Of a stretch of 64,000 nucleotides of DNA, positions 8,857-18,256 are shown in pieces (within the stretch, counting starts at the first letter, position 1; each line of letters opens with the position of its first letter). The translations under genes were made by a program, and so were the position numbers. Below the pieces are notes generated by a model. It did not search any database, had not been told where the DNA came from, and saw only the letters and a program-made list of their open reading frames with translations. This DNA comes from Actinacidiphila yeochonensis CN732 (GTDB taxonomy: Bacteria > Actinomycetota > Actinomycetes > Streptomycetales > Streptomycetaceae): positions 1,550,001 through 1,614,000 of the forward strand of contig NZ_JQNR01000005.1 in assembly GCF_000745345.1 (NCBI RefSeq), in the 5' to 3' direction.

Positions 8857-10143
8857 TCAGCCGTCCCCGGTGAGCCGGTCGAAGACCGCCAGCACCGTCT
8901 GCGCCTGGAGTTCGGCCTGCGCGTCCACCGGCACCCACACCGGGTCGTGCAGCTCCTGCACCTCGGCCGCCCAACGGGCGAGCTGGCGCTCGCACACCTC
9001 CCGGACCTGCGTCTGGGCGCTGCCGCCCGGGGTGTCCAGCAGGCGCAGCAGGGTGCCCAGCGCGCGCATCGTGATGCGGCGGGCGGCGATGTCCAGCGCG
9101 GCCAGGTGCGCGGCGGCCAGCGGCAGCGGGGCGAGGTGCAGCCGCTCCCAGTCCGCGGCGACGCGCGGGCAGACCGCCGTCAACTGCTGTGCGACTCCGA
9201 GCAGATGGGCGGTGTCCGGGGTGGGCGGCAGCACCGCCCGAGCCTCCGCGAGCAGCACCCGCGCACGGTCGCCCTGCCCGCGCAGCATCCGTGCGAGGCC
9301 GTCCAGCGCCCGGCGCGGGTCCGGATGGGGCGCCGTGTCGGCCACCCGGTGCCCGGCCCACATCGGCACCTCGAAGAGCGCGGTCATGCCGCCGTAGCGG
9401 TGCGGCCGCACCCAGGTGCCGCGGCGCACGTCCTCCGGTGAGCTGTCGAACCGTGCGCCCGCCACCCCCTCGGGCGCGTCCGGCTCCGGCAGCACGTAGA
9501 CGCCGGGCCCGGACGGCCGCCAGAACATGGCGTCCCACGTGCCGGTCTGCACCGGCACCCCGTGCTCGGCGGAGAGCTTCGCCAGCGGGTCCGCCAGCCC
9601 CGGCACGTCCCGGGTGAGCTGCACCCAGGAGCCGCCGATGTCGTTGCCGTGCAACGAGCAGACGAGGAACGGCTGCCGCTGGTCGATGAAGTCCACCAGG
9701 GCTCGGGACTCCGGGAGCTGGTCGTCGGCGGGGCGGACCGAGGGTGCCCACTCGGGCTGTTCGTCGGCCGGCGGGCGGTAGGCGTGCCGGTAGTGCGCGG
9801 CCGGGGTGCGGCGTACGGCCGGGCCGGCCTCGTTGCGGACGGTGCCGTCCGGGTCGAGGCAGAGCAGGAAGTGCCAGGTGGTGTCGGCGCCCGCGTGCAA
9901 CTCGGGGTTGCTGACGACGAGTTCGGCCAGCCGCAGGGCGGTGGCCGGACCCACCCGCTCGTCGGCGTGCGGCGCGGCCACCACCAGGACGTTCCGGCGG
10001 CCCCGGCCCGCGCTCAGCACGTGCAGCGGGCGGCGTTCCCGGGAGCGGCCGATCACCCGCAGCTCGCACAGGCCCGGTAGGTCGCGGGCGAGTGCGGCGG
10101 CCGAGGCCGTGACCCCCGCGAGGCTGGGAAAGGCATCCGCCAT
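8857..10143 (-). CDS. M14-family zinc carboxypeptidase-like protein
   Basis: This 428-residue protein resembles M14 metallocarboxypeptidases. The first zinc motif H-x-x-E is seen in APHADERVG, and the second zinc histidine in SLHGNDIGG. An arginine-rich substrate region (DGTVRNEAGP, RRTPAAHYRHAYRPP) lies between them. No signal peptide is evident from ATG 10143, suggesting a cytoplasmic peptidase or amidohydrolase. The C-terminal ~150 residues are helical and not obviously catalytic. The 493 bases upstream (10144-10636) separate it from arcA, so it probably has its own promoter. Confidence 0.75.
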   Translation of the reverse strand: MADAFPSLAGVTASAAALARDLPGLCELRVIGRSRERRPLHVLSAGRGRRNVLVVAAPHADERVGPATALRLAELVVSNPELHAGADTTWHFLLCLDPDGTVRNEAGPAVRRTPAAHYRHAYRPPADEQPEWAPSVRPADDQLPESRALVDFIDQRQPFLVCSLHGNDIGGSWVQLTRDVPGLADPLAKLSAEHGVPVQTGTWDAMFWRPSGPGVYVLPEPDAPEGVAGARFDSSPEDVRRGTWVRPHRYGGMTALFEVPMWAGHRVADTAPHPDPRRALDGLARMLRGQGDRARVLLAEARAVLPPTPDTAHLLGVAQQLTAVCPRVAADWERLHLAPLPLAAAHLAALDIAARRITMRALGTLLRLLDTPGGSAQTQVREVCERQLARWAAEVQELHDPVWVPVDAQAELQAQTVLAVFDRLTGDG

Positions 10144-10612
10144 CGCCGGGGTCACGCCCCCGCGGCGGTGCTGGTTCCCTCGGTGCCCGAGCCTTCCCTC
10201 GGGCAGGGTGGGGGAACGGCGTTCAGGGTCGACACGGGGTCTCCTTCTGGTCCAAAGGGGCTGCGGAGCGGCCGTAGTTGGCGTTTTACGCCCGATTCGC
10301 CCCGCGCCTTGCCAAGGCTGGGGTGGTCCGGCGACCGTGTCAAGAGGGCCTCCCGGCCGCACGGGTTCCGCATAGGGCGGCAGGCAGGACGGTCCCGCCC
10401 GTCCGACGGCCGGGGCCCGGTCCGGCGGGCGTTCCGGTGGGTCCGGTCGCCGCTGTCGTCGCCGTCTTCGCAGCCGTTCCCGGCCGTCCTGCCCGTTCCT
10501 GTCCCCTCCCGTCCCTCCTGTCCCTCCCGTCCGCTTCCCCCGCACGCTCCGGCCGTCCGGTCCGCCACCGCGCCGCCGCCCGGTCCCGCCACCCGCGCCG
10601 CCCGTCCAGCGT
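10144..10612. other. Gene-free spacer with pyrimidine-rich tract
   Basis: No coding sequence is convincing here. Bases 10430-10560 are a long C/T-rich run with CCCTCCCGT and CCTGTCCC units on the + strand. Confidence 0.5.
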
Positions 10613-10629
10613 GCGCCCCGGCGGGGCGC
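10613..10629 (-). terminator. Short GC hairpin downstream of arcA
   Basis: GCGCCCC (10613-10619) and GGGGCGC (10623-10629) with a 3-base loop lie directly after the arcA stop in its direction of transcription. Confidence 0.6.
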
Positions 10630-10636
10630 GGAGCCG

Positions 10637-11893
10637 TCAGTAGTCCACCGGGTCGCGGACGATGGGGCAGGTCATGCAGTGGCCGCCGCCGCGGCCGCGG
10701 CCGAGTTCGGCGCCGGTGATGGTGACGACCTCGACGCCGGCCTTGCGCAGCAGCGCGTTGGTGGTGGTGTTGCGGTCGTAGGTGAAGACCACGCCCGGTT
10801 CCACGGCGACGGCGTTGTTGCCGCTGTCCCACTGCTGGCGCTCGGCCGCGTAGACGTCGCCGCCGGTCTCGATCACCCGCAGCGACTCCAGCCCCAGCGC
10901 TCGCGCGACGACCTGGGTGAACGGCGTGCCGCCCTCGTCCACGACGTCGAGCCCGGGGGCGCGGTCGCTGGGGTGCAGGGTGAAGGTGTGGATCGCGTCG
11001 GTGATCGTCGGGTAGACGGTGACGATGTCACGGTCGGCGAAGGTGAAGACGGTGTCCAGGTGCATCGCGGAGCGCAGCTTCGGCATGCCGGCCACGATCA
11101 CCTGCCGGGCCGCGCCGCGCGCGAACAGGGCGGCGGCGACCTGGGTGATGGCCTGCCGCGAGCTGCGCTCGCTCATGCCGATCAGGACGACGCCGTCGCC
11201 GACCGGCATGACGTCCCCGCCCTCCAGCGTCGCCTCGTCCCAGCGCAGTTCGGGGTCGCCCCACCACACGTTCGCGCCGGCGAAGTCCGGGTGGAAGGTG
11301 TAGAGGGCCTTCATCAGCAGGGTCTCGTCGCGGCGGGCCTGCCAGTAGAGCGGGTTGAGGGTGAGGCCGCCGTAGATCCAGCAGGTCGTGTCCCGGGTGT
11401 AGAGGGTGTTCGGCAGCGGCGGCATCAGGTACTCGCGGGCCCCGCCGCTCTCCCGGGCCAGGGACACGTACCCGGTGCGGAACTCCTCGGGCAGGTCGGT
11501 GGTGGCCAGGCCCCCGATCAGGAACTCGGCCAGCTCCCGTGGCGGCAGCCCGTCCAGGTAGGTGCGGGTGCCCTCGACCAGGCCGAGGCCGACCTGGTTC
11601 GGCGTGATCTTCCGGTCCAGCAGCCAGTCCCGCGCCTGCGGCACCGCCACCGTCTCGGCCAGCAGGTCGTGCAGCTCGACCACCTCGACGCCGCGGGCAC
11701 GCAGTCCGGTGACGAAGCCGGCGTGGTCGCGCTGGGCGTTCTCCACCCACAGCACGTCGTCGAAGAGCAGGTCGTCGGCGTTGCTCGGGGTCAGCCGGCG
11801 GTGCGCGAGGCCGGGCGCGCAGACCAGCACCTTGCGCAGCCGGCCCACCTCCGAGTGGACGCCGTAGGAGACGGCGGGCGGTTCCTGGGTCAT
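10637..11893 (-). CDS. arcA: Arginine deiminase
   Basis: This 418-residue enzyme hydrolyses L-arginine to citrulline and ammonia, the first step of the arginine deiminase (ADI) pathway. The catalytic Cys406 is in GGGHCMTCP, the active-site His in SAMHLDTVF, and family segments include ELHDLL and EGGDVMPVG. Length equals that of characterised ADIs. ATG 11893 has a GGAGGA ribosome site. It follows the antiporter gene by 61 bases on the same strand, so the two are probably co-transcribed. Genes for ornithine carbamoyltransferase and carbamate kinase are absent nearby, so ATP yield or ammonia production depends on genes elsewhere. Confidence 0.95.
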   Translation of the reverse strand: MTQEPPAVSYGVHSEVGRLRKVLVCAPGLAHRRLTPSNADDLLFDDVLWVENAQRDHAGFVTGLRARGVEVVELHDLLAETVAVPQARDWLLDRKITPNQVGLGLVEGTRTYLDGLPPRELAEFLIGGLATTDLPEEFRTGYVSLARESGGAREYLMPPLPNTLYTRDTTCWIYGGLTLNPLYWQARRDETLLMKALYTFHPDFAGANVWWGDPELRWDEATLEGGDVMPVGDGVVLIGMSERSSRQAITQVAAALFARGAARQVIVAGMPKLRSAMHLDTVFTFADRDIVTVYPTITDAIHTFTLHPSDRAPGLDVVDEGGTPFTQVVARALGLESLRVIETGGDVYAAERQQWDSGNNAVAVEPGVVFTYDRNTTTNALLRKAGVEVVTITGAELGRGRGGGHCMTCPIVRDPVDY

Positions 11894-11954
11894 GAGCGGT
11901 CCTCCGGCTCGTTCCTGGTTCTGGGGCCCGGGGCGGGACAGTGCGGGACGGGCG

Positions 11955-13406
11955 TCACAGGTGGATCCAGCCGAGCGCGAGCGCGATCAGGCCGATCACC
12001 GCGCCGACCAGCGCGACGGCGAAGATCACCAGTTCGGTGGGGGAGAAGACGCGCCGTCCGCGCTCCCGGCGGGCCATCGCGAAGAGCACCGTGGCGGGCG
12101 CGTAGATGATGAACGAGACCAGCAGGAACCGCAGCCCCGCCGCGTAGATCAGGAACGCGGTGTAGAGCGTGGCCAGGGTGGCGACGGTCAGCTCGCGCCC
12201 CGCCCCCTGGGTGCCGCGTGCCGGCCCGCGGGCGTGCTGGACGCAGTACGCCGCCGCGAGCAGGTAGGGGATCAGCGACAGCGCGCTGGTCAGGTCCAGG
12301 GCGAAGTCGAAGGCGTCGCTGGAGAAGTACGTGAGCACCAGGACGACCTGCGACATGCACGTCGTCAGCAGCAGCGCCGGCACCGGCACGTCGGCGATGT
12401 TGGACCGGCGCAGGAAGCGCGGCATGTCGTCGTCCTTCGCGGCGACGAACAGCACCTCCGCCGACATCAGCGTCCACGCGAGGTAGGCGCCCAGCACCGA
12501 CACGATCAGCCCGACGCTGACGAACACGCTGCCCCACGTGCCCACGGCCGCCTCCAGGACCCGCGCCATGGAGGGCTGCCGCAGCTGCGCGATCTGGCCC
12601 ATGGGCAGGATGCCGTAGGAGACGATGGTCACCGAGGCGAAGATCGCGAAGACGCTGAGGAAGCCCAGGATGGTGGCCCGGCCGACGTCCTCGCGGCGCT
12701 TGGCGTGCCGGGAGTACACGCTCGCCCCCTCGATGCCGAGGAAGACGAAGACGGTGACCAGCATGGTGCCGCGGATCTGCGTGAACAGCCCGCCGGAGTA
12801 CGGGGCGCCGTGGAAGTTGTCCGCGAAGACGGTCGGGTCCAGGTAGAAGAGCGCCAGCACGATGAAGACCAGGATGGGCAGGAGCTTCGCGACGGTGACG
12901 ATCCGGTTGATCACCGCGGCGTCCTTGACGCCCCGCCGGATCAGCAGGAAGAAGCACCACAGGCCGACGGAGGAGAGCACCAGCGCCAGCACGGTGTCCC
13001 CGTCGCCGAGGGCCGGGGCGACGGCGCCGATCGTCGACATGATCAGCACCCAGTACGTCACGTTGCCGACGCAGGCGCTGGCCCAGTAGCCGATGGCCGA
13101 GAAGAAGCCGAGGTACTCGCCGAAGCCGGCCTTCGCGTACGCGTAGACGCCGGCGTCCAGGTCGGGCCGGCGCACGGCGAGGGTCTGGAAGACGAACGCG
13201 AGCATCAGCATGCCGGTGCCCGCGATCGCCCAGGCGACCAGCGCCCCGGCGATCCCGGTCTCCTCGGCGAAGCGGCGCGGCAGCGAGAACACCCCGGCGC
13301 CCACCATGGAGCCGACGACCATCGAGGCCATCGTCCAGAACGTCAGCTTCGCCGGCCCGACCGAGGGCGGCGCGCTCATCTCGGACACGTCCTCGCCTTG
13401 GGCCAC
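11955..13406 (-). CDS. APC-family arginine/ornithine antiporter (ArcD-like)
   Basis: This 483-residue integral membrane protein has about 12 predicted membrane segments. The first segment carries the APC signature [14 protein letters not shown]. It most resembles the basic amino-acid/polyamine antiporters (ArcD2/YvsH type) that exchange arginine for ornithine or citrulline. Its position directly upstream of arcA supports that assignment; lysine or other cationic amino acids remain possible. GTG 13406 is preceded by a TATCGT hexamer six bases upstream, so the pair may start with a leaderless transcript. Confidence 0.85.
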   Translation of the reverse strand: MAQGEDVSEMSAPPSVGPAKLTFWTMASMVVGSMVGAGVFSLPRRFAEETGIAGALVAWAIAGTGMLMLAFVFQTLAVRRPDLDAGVYAYAKAGFGEYLGFFSAIGYWASACVGNVTYWVLIMSTIGAVAPALGDGDTVLALVLSSVGLWCFFLLIRRGVKDAAVINRIVTVAKLLPILVFIVLALFYLDPTVFADNFHGAPYSGGLFTQIRGTMLVTVFVFLGIEGASVYSRHAKRREDVGRATILGFLSVFAIFASVTIVSYGILPMGQIAQLRQPSMARVLEAAVGTWGSVFVSVGLIVSVLGAYLAWTLMSAEVLFVAAKDDDMPRFLRRSNIADVPVPALLLTTCMSQVVLVLTYFSSDAFDFALDLTSALSLIPYLLAAAYCVQHARGPARGTQGAGRELTVATLATLYTAFLIYAAGLRFLLVSFIIYAPATVLFAMARRERGRRVFSPTELVIFAVALVGAVIGLIALALGWIHL

Positions 13407-13497
13407 GGCGCGACGATAGCAAGAGATGTCCCGATAGGACCGTAATGGGTGATTAGTGAATGATGCGTGTTTCTGGCGTCGCGCGCGGGGCCGGCCC

Positions 13498-13589
13498 GGC
13501 CCGGGCCGTTTCAGCCTCGGGCGGGCCGTTCCGCCTCGGGCGGGCCGTTCGGCCTCGGGCGGGCCCGGTTCGGCTTCCGGCGGCCCGGT
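13498..13589. repeat. ~19-bp tandem repeat downstream of a GNAT gene
   Basis: Four degenerate copies of a GGGCCGTTYCGCCTCGGGC-like unit run up to the stop codon of the GNAT gene at 13590 and slightly into its end. Confidence 0.75.
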
Positions 13590-14384
13590 TCAGCTCTGGC
13601 CGGGCGGGGACCAGACGTAGGGCGTCGTGGTGGTGAGCGCGTGGAAGCCCAGCCGCCGCAGGATCGGGGCGCTGTCGTCGGAGGCGTCCACGTGCAGGTA
13701 CTCCACGCCCCGGGCGGTGGCGAGCCCGGCGCGGGCGGCGACCAGCGCCCGGTAGACGCCCCGGCCGCGCCACGCCGGCAGCGTCGAGCCGCCCCACAGG
13801 CTCGCGAAGCGGGTCCCCTCGCGGAACACCAGCCAGGCGGCGCAGACGACCTCGCCCCCGGCCTCGGCGGTCAGGACGGCGATCTCGTCCGGCGCCGCCG
13901 CCACCCGGCCGATCAGGTCCTCGGCGATGAAGCCCATGTCCTGGCCCCACACGGCCGTCTCCAGGGCGGCGACGCGCCGCATGTCGCCGTCGCCGGTCAC
14001 CCGGCGCAGCACGACCCCCTCCGGCAGCACCGGCTCGGCGGCCAACTCCCGGACGACCCCCGCCATCACCGTCTCCCGCTCCTCCGGGACGAAGCCCGCG
14101 GCGGCCAGCCGGTCGGCGATGCCGGCCGGCCGGTCGTGGGCGCGGGTCTTCCACTCGACGGCCTCGCCGCGCGCCGCGAAGTAGTCGCGCTGCCGGACGA
14201 TCAGCCGGTCCAGCTCCGCGCCGTCCACACCGAGGTCGCGGGGCCCGCTGACGAAGCCCCGGTGCTGCCCGACGATCCGCAGCAGCGCGCCGTCCCGTTC
14301 GTGGACGACCCCGGCGGGAGGGGTCGGGGGAGCGCCGCGCATCTGCTCGTCGTAGGCCGCGAGCAAGCCGTCGGTGTCGGTCAT
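13590..14384 (-). CDS. GNAT-family N-acetyltransferase (two-lobed)
   Basis: This 264-residue protein has a poorly conserved N-terminal half and a C-terminal GNAT domain. Acetyl-CoA binding is in STLPAWRGRGVYRALVAAR, and the C-terminal ASDDSAPILRRLGFH is the typical motif B. The size and layout suit the double-GNAT proteins of actinomycetes with unknown substrates. ATG 14384 is the first plausible start. It shares orientation with the next GNAT (14574-15035), separated by 190 bases of repeat-rich sequence. Confidence 0.8.
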   Translation of the reverse strand: MTDTDGLLAAYDEQMRGAPPTPPAGVVHERDGALLRIVGQHRGFVSGPRDLGVDGAELDRLIVRQRDYFAARGEAVEWKTRAHDRPAGIADRLAAAGFVPEERETVMAGVVRELAAEPVLPEGVVLRRVTGDGDMRRVAALETAVWGQDMGFIAEDLIGRVAAAPDEIAVLTAEAGGEVVCAAWLVFREGTRFASLWGGSTLPAWRGRGVYRALVAARAGLATARGVEYLHVDASDDSAPILRRLGFHALTTTTPYVWSPPGQS

Positions 14385-14417
14385 GCTGGAGACGATACGA
14401 AGGCCGGCAACCGGTTT

Positions 14418-14552
14418 TCCGGCCCGCGAGGCCCGCGAGGCCCGCGAAGTCCGTGGAGTCCGTGGAGTCCGTGGGGCCGCCTGCCGTCGGCGTTCTCCGC
14501 CCCCTCCGTCCTCTCCGCCTTCTCCGCCTTCTCCGCATGCTCCGCGTCGTCC
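14418..14552. repeat. 9-bp simple tandem repeats between two GNAT genes
   Basis: CGCGAGGCC and GTCCGTGGA units are repeated about three times each at 14425-14475. CTCCGCCTT-like units recur at 14508-14540. Confidence 0.75.
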
Positions 14553-14573
14553 GCTCCGGACGTCACCCGTCGG

Positions 14574-15035
14574 TCAGCGCGGGCCGCCCGACGTGAAGCG
14601 GAAGACGTTCGACTCGCGGACCCGGAAGCCCACTCGCTCGTAGAGGCGGTTGGCCGCCTCCCGCGAGGGGCGGGAGGTCAGGTCCACCGTCCGGGCGCCG
14701 GCCTCCTCCGCGAGCCGCACGGCCTCCTCGGTCAGCGCCGCGCCCACCCCGTGGCCTCGCGCGGTCTCGTCGACGACCACGTCCTCGATCCAGGCGCGCA
14801 GGCCCGTCGGCAGCGGGAAGAGCACCAGCGTCAGCGTTCCCACGATCTCCCCGGCGGACCCGTCCGGCCCGCCGACCCGCGCGACCAGCAGCGTGTTCGC
14901 GTCGCAGGCGATCACCCGCCCCACCGCCTCGCGGTCCAGGGGCACGGCGTTGCGGGACAGCTGGGGCAGCAGCCGGCCGAACGCCGCCACCACCTCGTCG
15001 TCCGCCGAGCGGACGATCTCGATCTTGACACCCAT
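14574..15035 (-). CDS. GNAT-family N-acetyltransferase
   Basis: This 153-residue single-domain GNAT has the acetyl-CoA motif VDETARGHGVGAALTEEAVRLA and the conserved C-terminal NRLYERVGF segment. The N-terminus (MGVKIEIVRSADDEVVAAFGRLLPQLS) is typical of the AAC-like/RimI-like group. The substrate is unknown. It is divergent from the membrane protein gene at 15235. Confidence 0.85.
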   Translation of the reverse strand: MGVKIEIVRSADDEVVAAFGRLLPQLSRNAVPLDREAVGRVIACDANTLLVARVGGPDGSAGEIVGTLTLVLFPLPTGLRAWIEDVVVDETARGHGVGAALTEEAVRLAEEAGARTVDLTSRPSREAANRLYERVGFRVRESNVFRFTSGGPR

Positions 15036-15163
15036 GGGCAGACCCTACCGGCGTGCCCCGACAGTGCGAGCGCCCGCGCCCACCCCGCCGGAACGGGCCG
15101 CCGTCCTCGTACCCCGGGTGGAGGCGGACCACCACCGGGCCCCGCCCGGACCCCCACGGAGAG

Positions 15164-15206
15164 GGGGGTACTTCCACCCCCGTTCCATCCGGGGGTTGAA
15201 GGAACG
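15164..15206. promoter_or_regulatory. Two adjacent inverted repeats, candidate operator
   Basis: GGGGGT/ACCCCC (15164-15181, 6-base spacer) is followed directly by CGTTCC/GGAACG (15181-15206, 14-base spacer). They lie 30-70 bases upstream of the small membrane protein that precedes a two-component system, and may be its response-regulator site. Confidence 0.4.
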
Positions 15207-15234
15207 CGGCGCCGACGAGGGGATTCTCGATGGC

Positions 15235-15786
15235 ATGACCACCACCGACTGGATCATCGACATCGCCCTCCTGCTCGTCGTCTTCCGCCAACTGCGCGAG
15301 GAACGGCTCACCGCCCGCACGATCCTGCTGCCGCTGGCAATCATCGGCTGGGCAGCCGGGACCTACCTGCACAGCATCCCGACCGCCGGCAACGACCTGC
15401 CGCTGGTGCTGGGGTTCGCCACGGTGGGTGTCGTCCTCGGCCTCCTCGGCGGCCTGCTCACCCGGGTCCGCCCCGTCGACGGGCATGTACGCGTCCAGGC
15501 CACGCTCGGCGCGGCCGCGCTGTGGGTGGTCAGCATGGGCTTCCGGCTGGGCTTCGCGGTGTGGGCCTCGCACCCCTCCGGCGTCGTCCACCTCGCCCGC
15601 TTCTCCGCGGCGCACTCCATCACCAGCAGCGACGCGTGGGTGGTGGCGCTGATCCTGATGGCGTTCGGCGAGGTCGTCGTCCGCCTGGGCACGATCGTCG
15701 TCCGGGGCCGGCTCGTCCTCGCCCGCGCCGCCCGCGACGGGTCAGCCGATCCGGCGCCGGCGGCCCGTACCGGCGCCACCGTCTGA
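15235..15786 (+). CDS. Small integral membrane protein (DUF1453-like, tentative)
   Basis: This 183-residue protein starts directly with a membrane segment (WIIDIALLLVVF). It then has hydrophobic stretches at roughly 30-50, 58-78, 90-110 and 130-155, and an Arg/Ala-rich cytoplasmic tail. The layout resembles DUF1453/CcdC-type membrane proteins, but I cannot confirm the family. It ends 183 bases before the histidine kinase gene on the same strand, so it could be the sensed partner or a target of that two-component system. Confidence 0.6.
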   Translation: MTTTDWIIDIALLLVVFRQLREERLTARTILLPLAIIGWAAGTYLHSIPTAGNDLPLVLGFATVGVVLGLLGGLLTRVRPVDGHVRVQATLGAAALWVVSMGFRLGFAVWASHPSGVVHLARFSAAHSITSSDAWVVALILMAFGEVVVRLGTIVVRGRLVLARAARDGSADPAPAARTGATV

Positions 15787-15969
15787 CGGTACGGCGCGGC
15801 ACCTGGCCGGAATCCCGGACCTCAGCCCGTACGTGCCCGTACCTCCCGTACCGTTCGAGCCCCGGAGCCCCGGAGCCCCGGAGCCCCCGGAGACCCCGGG
15901 CTCGACACGGGCGGGGGCAGGGGCAGGCTGAGCGGGGGGCCGGGGGAGACGTCGAAGGGAGCGCGGGGC

Positions 15970-17337
15970 ATGGCGCGCACGGAGCGCACAGCACGTACGG
16001 AGCACGCGGTGAGCACATGGTCGGTGGCGGGTCCGGCGCGGTGGACGATCGAGCGCCGCGACGTGTTCGGCGCCGTGCTGATGCTCCTCTGCGGGACGGT
16101 GTCGGTACTCGCCGCGCCCGGTACGGACCGCAAGGTGGCCGTCGGCGTTCTCGCGGCCTGCTCCGAGCTGGGGCTGGTGGTGGGCCGCCGGATCCGGCCG
16201 TCCCGCTGGGCGGTCCTCGGCGTGGCGCTGGCGATCGGCACCGGCTTCGCCGTCACCCTGCTGGCGCCGAACGGGCTGGGCGAGGTCCCGGTGCTGGCCG
16301 GGGCGGCCGTCCTGCCGATGCGCCTGCCCGCCGGGCGGGTGCGCACCGCGTGTGTGCTGGCGGTGGCGGTCGGGTTCGGCGTCACGATCATGGTGATCTC
16401 CGGCAGCCCGGCCGGTCTGCTGGCCGGTGCCGGCGCCTGGTTCATCGCCGATCGGTCCGTCGAGCACGCCGCCCTCCAGGCCGAACGGGACCGGGCGGTG
16501 GCGCTGCTGGCCGAGGTGGAGGCGTCGCGGCAGGCGCTGCAGGAGGCGGCGGCCGTCGAGGAGCGCGGCCGGATCGCCCGCGAGATGCACGACGTGCTGG
16601 CGCACAGCCTCGCCGGCCTGTCCGTCCAGTTGCAGGCCGTCCGGGCGATCGCCGCCCGGGAGGGCGCCCCCGCCGCCCTGACCGGCCCCCTCGACCGGGC
16701 CGCCGACCTCGCCCGCGACGGCGTCCAGGAGGCCCGCGCGGCGGTGGGCGCGCTGCGCTCCGCGCCGCTGCGGGGCGTGGCCGACCTGGACGGGCTGGTC
16801 GCGGGCTTCCCCGGGGAGGCGCGGCTGCGGGTCACCGGCCGTGCGGGCCGGCTCGCGCCGGAGGCGGGGCACGCGGTGTACCGGGCGGTGCAGGAGGCGC
16901 TGACCAACGCGGCCCGCTACGCCACCGGCAGTCCGATCGACGTGAACGTGGTGGGGGACGCCCACGAGGTGCGGGTCGCCGTACGGGACCACGGGCTGCC
17001 GGCCGGCCGGACCCCCTCGGGCGTGCGGGGCGGCGGCAGCGGTCTGCGCGGCATGGCCGAGCGGATCGAGGCGGCCGGCGGCTCGCTGACCGCCGGTCCG
17101 GTGCCCGACGGGCCGGGCTGGCGGATCACGCTGCGGGTGCCGGTCGCGGGCCGGGGCGGACCCGGGGGCGGGGCGCCCGGCGCGGAGGGCTCGGACGGCG
17201 CGGACGGCCCGGACAGCTCGGACGGCCCGGAGGGCTCCGACGGCCCGGACGGCCCGGAGGGCTCCGACGGCCCGGACGGCCCGGAGGGCTCCGACGGCCC
17301 GGACGGCCCGGGTGCTGCCGGGTCTGCGGCGCGCTGA
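15970..17337 (+). CDS. NarL-type sensor histidine kinase
   Basis: This 455-residue sensor kinase has an N-terminal membrane region of about five hydrophobic segments (35-160), a short coiled linker, and a HisKA_3 dimerisation domain with the phospho-accepting His207 in REMHDVLAHSL. The HATPase domain has the N box in VQEALTNAARYA and the G box in GSGLRGMAERI. It acts on the response regulator 120 bases downstream. The C-terminal ~45 residues are a tandem GSDGPDGPE repeat with no known function. The ligand is unknown. Confidence 0.9.
   Translation: MARTERTARTEHAVSTWSVAGPARWTIERRDVFGAVLMLLCGTVSVLAAPGTDRKVAVGVLAACSELGLVVGRRIRPSRWAVLGVALAIGTGFAVTLLAPNGLGEVPVLAGAAVLPMRLPAGRVRTACVLAVAVGFGVTIMVISGSPAGLLAGAGAWFIADRSVEHAALQAERDRAVALLAEVEASRQALQEAAAVEERGRIAREMHDVLAHSLAGLSVQLQAVRAIAAREGAPAALTGPLDRAADLARDGVQEARAAVGALRSAPLRGVADLDGLVAGFPGEARLRVTGRAGRLAPEAGHAVYRAVQEALTNAARYATGSPIDVNVVGDAHEVRVAVRDHGLPAGRTPSGVRGGGSGLRGMAERIEAAGGSLTAGPVPDGPGWRITLRVPVAGRGGPGGGAPGAEGSDGADGPDSSDGPEGSDGPDGPEGSDGPDGPEGSDGPDGPGAAGSAAR
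17222..17311 (+). repeat. 27-bp coding tandem repeat at the kinase C-terminus
   Basis: Three near-identical 27-bp units encode successive GSDGPDGPE nonapeptides, making an acidic, proline-glycine-rich tail. The unit is a multiple of three, so copy number can vary without a frameshift. Confidence 0.85.
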
Positions 17338-17458
17338 ACTCCCCGTCGGCGGACGGCGGCGGGAGGATGGGGGCGTGCGCGTCCCGGCCGCCGCCGGGAC
17401 GCCGGGCAGGGCACGGGGCCAGGTACAGGTACAGGTACAGGGGCAGGGAGGCGGACGG

Positions 17459-18163
17459 GTGACGATTCGGGTGCTGGTCGCCGACGACCAGGCGGTGGTG
17501 CGCGACGGGGTCGTGCTGCTGCTGACGGCCGCCGACGACATCGAGGTGGTCGGGCAGGCGGGCGACGGCGTCGAGGCCGTACGGCTGGCACGGCAGGCCC
17601 GGCCCGACGTCGCCCTGGTCGACCTGCGGATGCCCGGCCTGGACGGTGCCCAGGTGACGGCCGAGGTGGTCGCCGCCGACCTCGGCGTCCGGGTGCTGGT
17701 CCTGACCACGTACGCCGACGACGACGCGGTGATACCGGCGCTGCGGGCGGGCGCGGCCGGATACCTGACCAAGGACGCCACCGGCGAGGCGTTGCTGGCC
17801 GGGGTCCGCGACGTGGCGGCCGGCCGTACCGTCCTGGACCCGGCGGTGCAGCGGCGGCTCGTCCAGCTGGTCGTCAGCGAGCCGGCCCCGGCGGTGCCCG
17901 ACCCGGCCCCGGCGGAGCCCGGGCCGTCCGCCGCGCCCGCCCTGCCGCCCGCGGCCGAGGGGCTCACCCGGCGGGAGGTCGACGTCGTCCGGCTGGTGGC
18001 CGACGGCCTCAACAACCGCCAGGTGGCGCGCGAGATGGTCGTCAGCCAGGCAACCGTCAAGACCCATCTCAACCACATCCTGGCCAAACTGGCACTGGAG
18101 GACCGCGGCGCCCTGATCGCCTGGGCCTGGCGCCACGGCCTGGTCGACAACACCGGCCGGTAG
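17459..18163 (+). CDS. NarL/FixJ-family response regulator
   Basis: This 234-residue regulator has a receiver domain with acidic pair D9-D10, phospho-acceptor D55 in LVDLRMPG, Thr in LTTYAD and Lys in YLTKDAT. A Pro/Ala-rich linker (about 140-165) joins it to a LuxR-type HTH (LTRREVDVV through VKTHLNHILAKL). It is the cognate partner of the preceding kinase. The start is GTG 17459, with GGGAGG a few bases upstream. Three GGTACA units (17421-17438) lie just before the ribosome site. Confidence 0.92.
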   Translation: MTIRVLVADDQAVVRDGVVLLLTAADDIEVVGQAGDGVEAVRLARQARPDVALVDLRMPGLDGAQVTAEVVAADLGVRVLVLTTYADDDAVIPALRAGAAGYLTKDATGEALLAGVRDVAAGRTVLDPAVQRRLVQLVVSEPAPAVPDPAPAEPGPSAAPALPPAAEGLTRREVDVVRLVADGLNNRQVAREMVVSQATVKTHLNHILAKLALEDRGALIAWAWRHGLVDNTGR

Positions 18164-18256
18164 CGAGACCGCGCGGGGATTCCGGGCAATGCTGGTACGC
18201 GCAAGGAGATCACCGACCGTGCGGGGGTCCGTACGGTCCGCGGCGAAGGAGCCCTC

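Noticed and set aside
10168-10719. Pro/Arg/Ser-rich frame in the spacer upstream of the peptidase gene
   Set aside because: It follows the pyrimidine-rich tract, lacks a ribosome site and runs into the arcA antisense strand.
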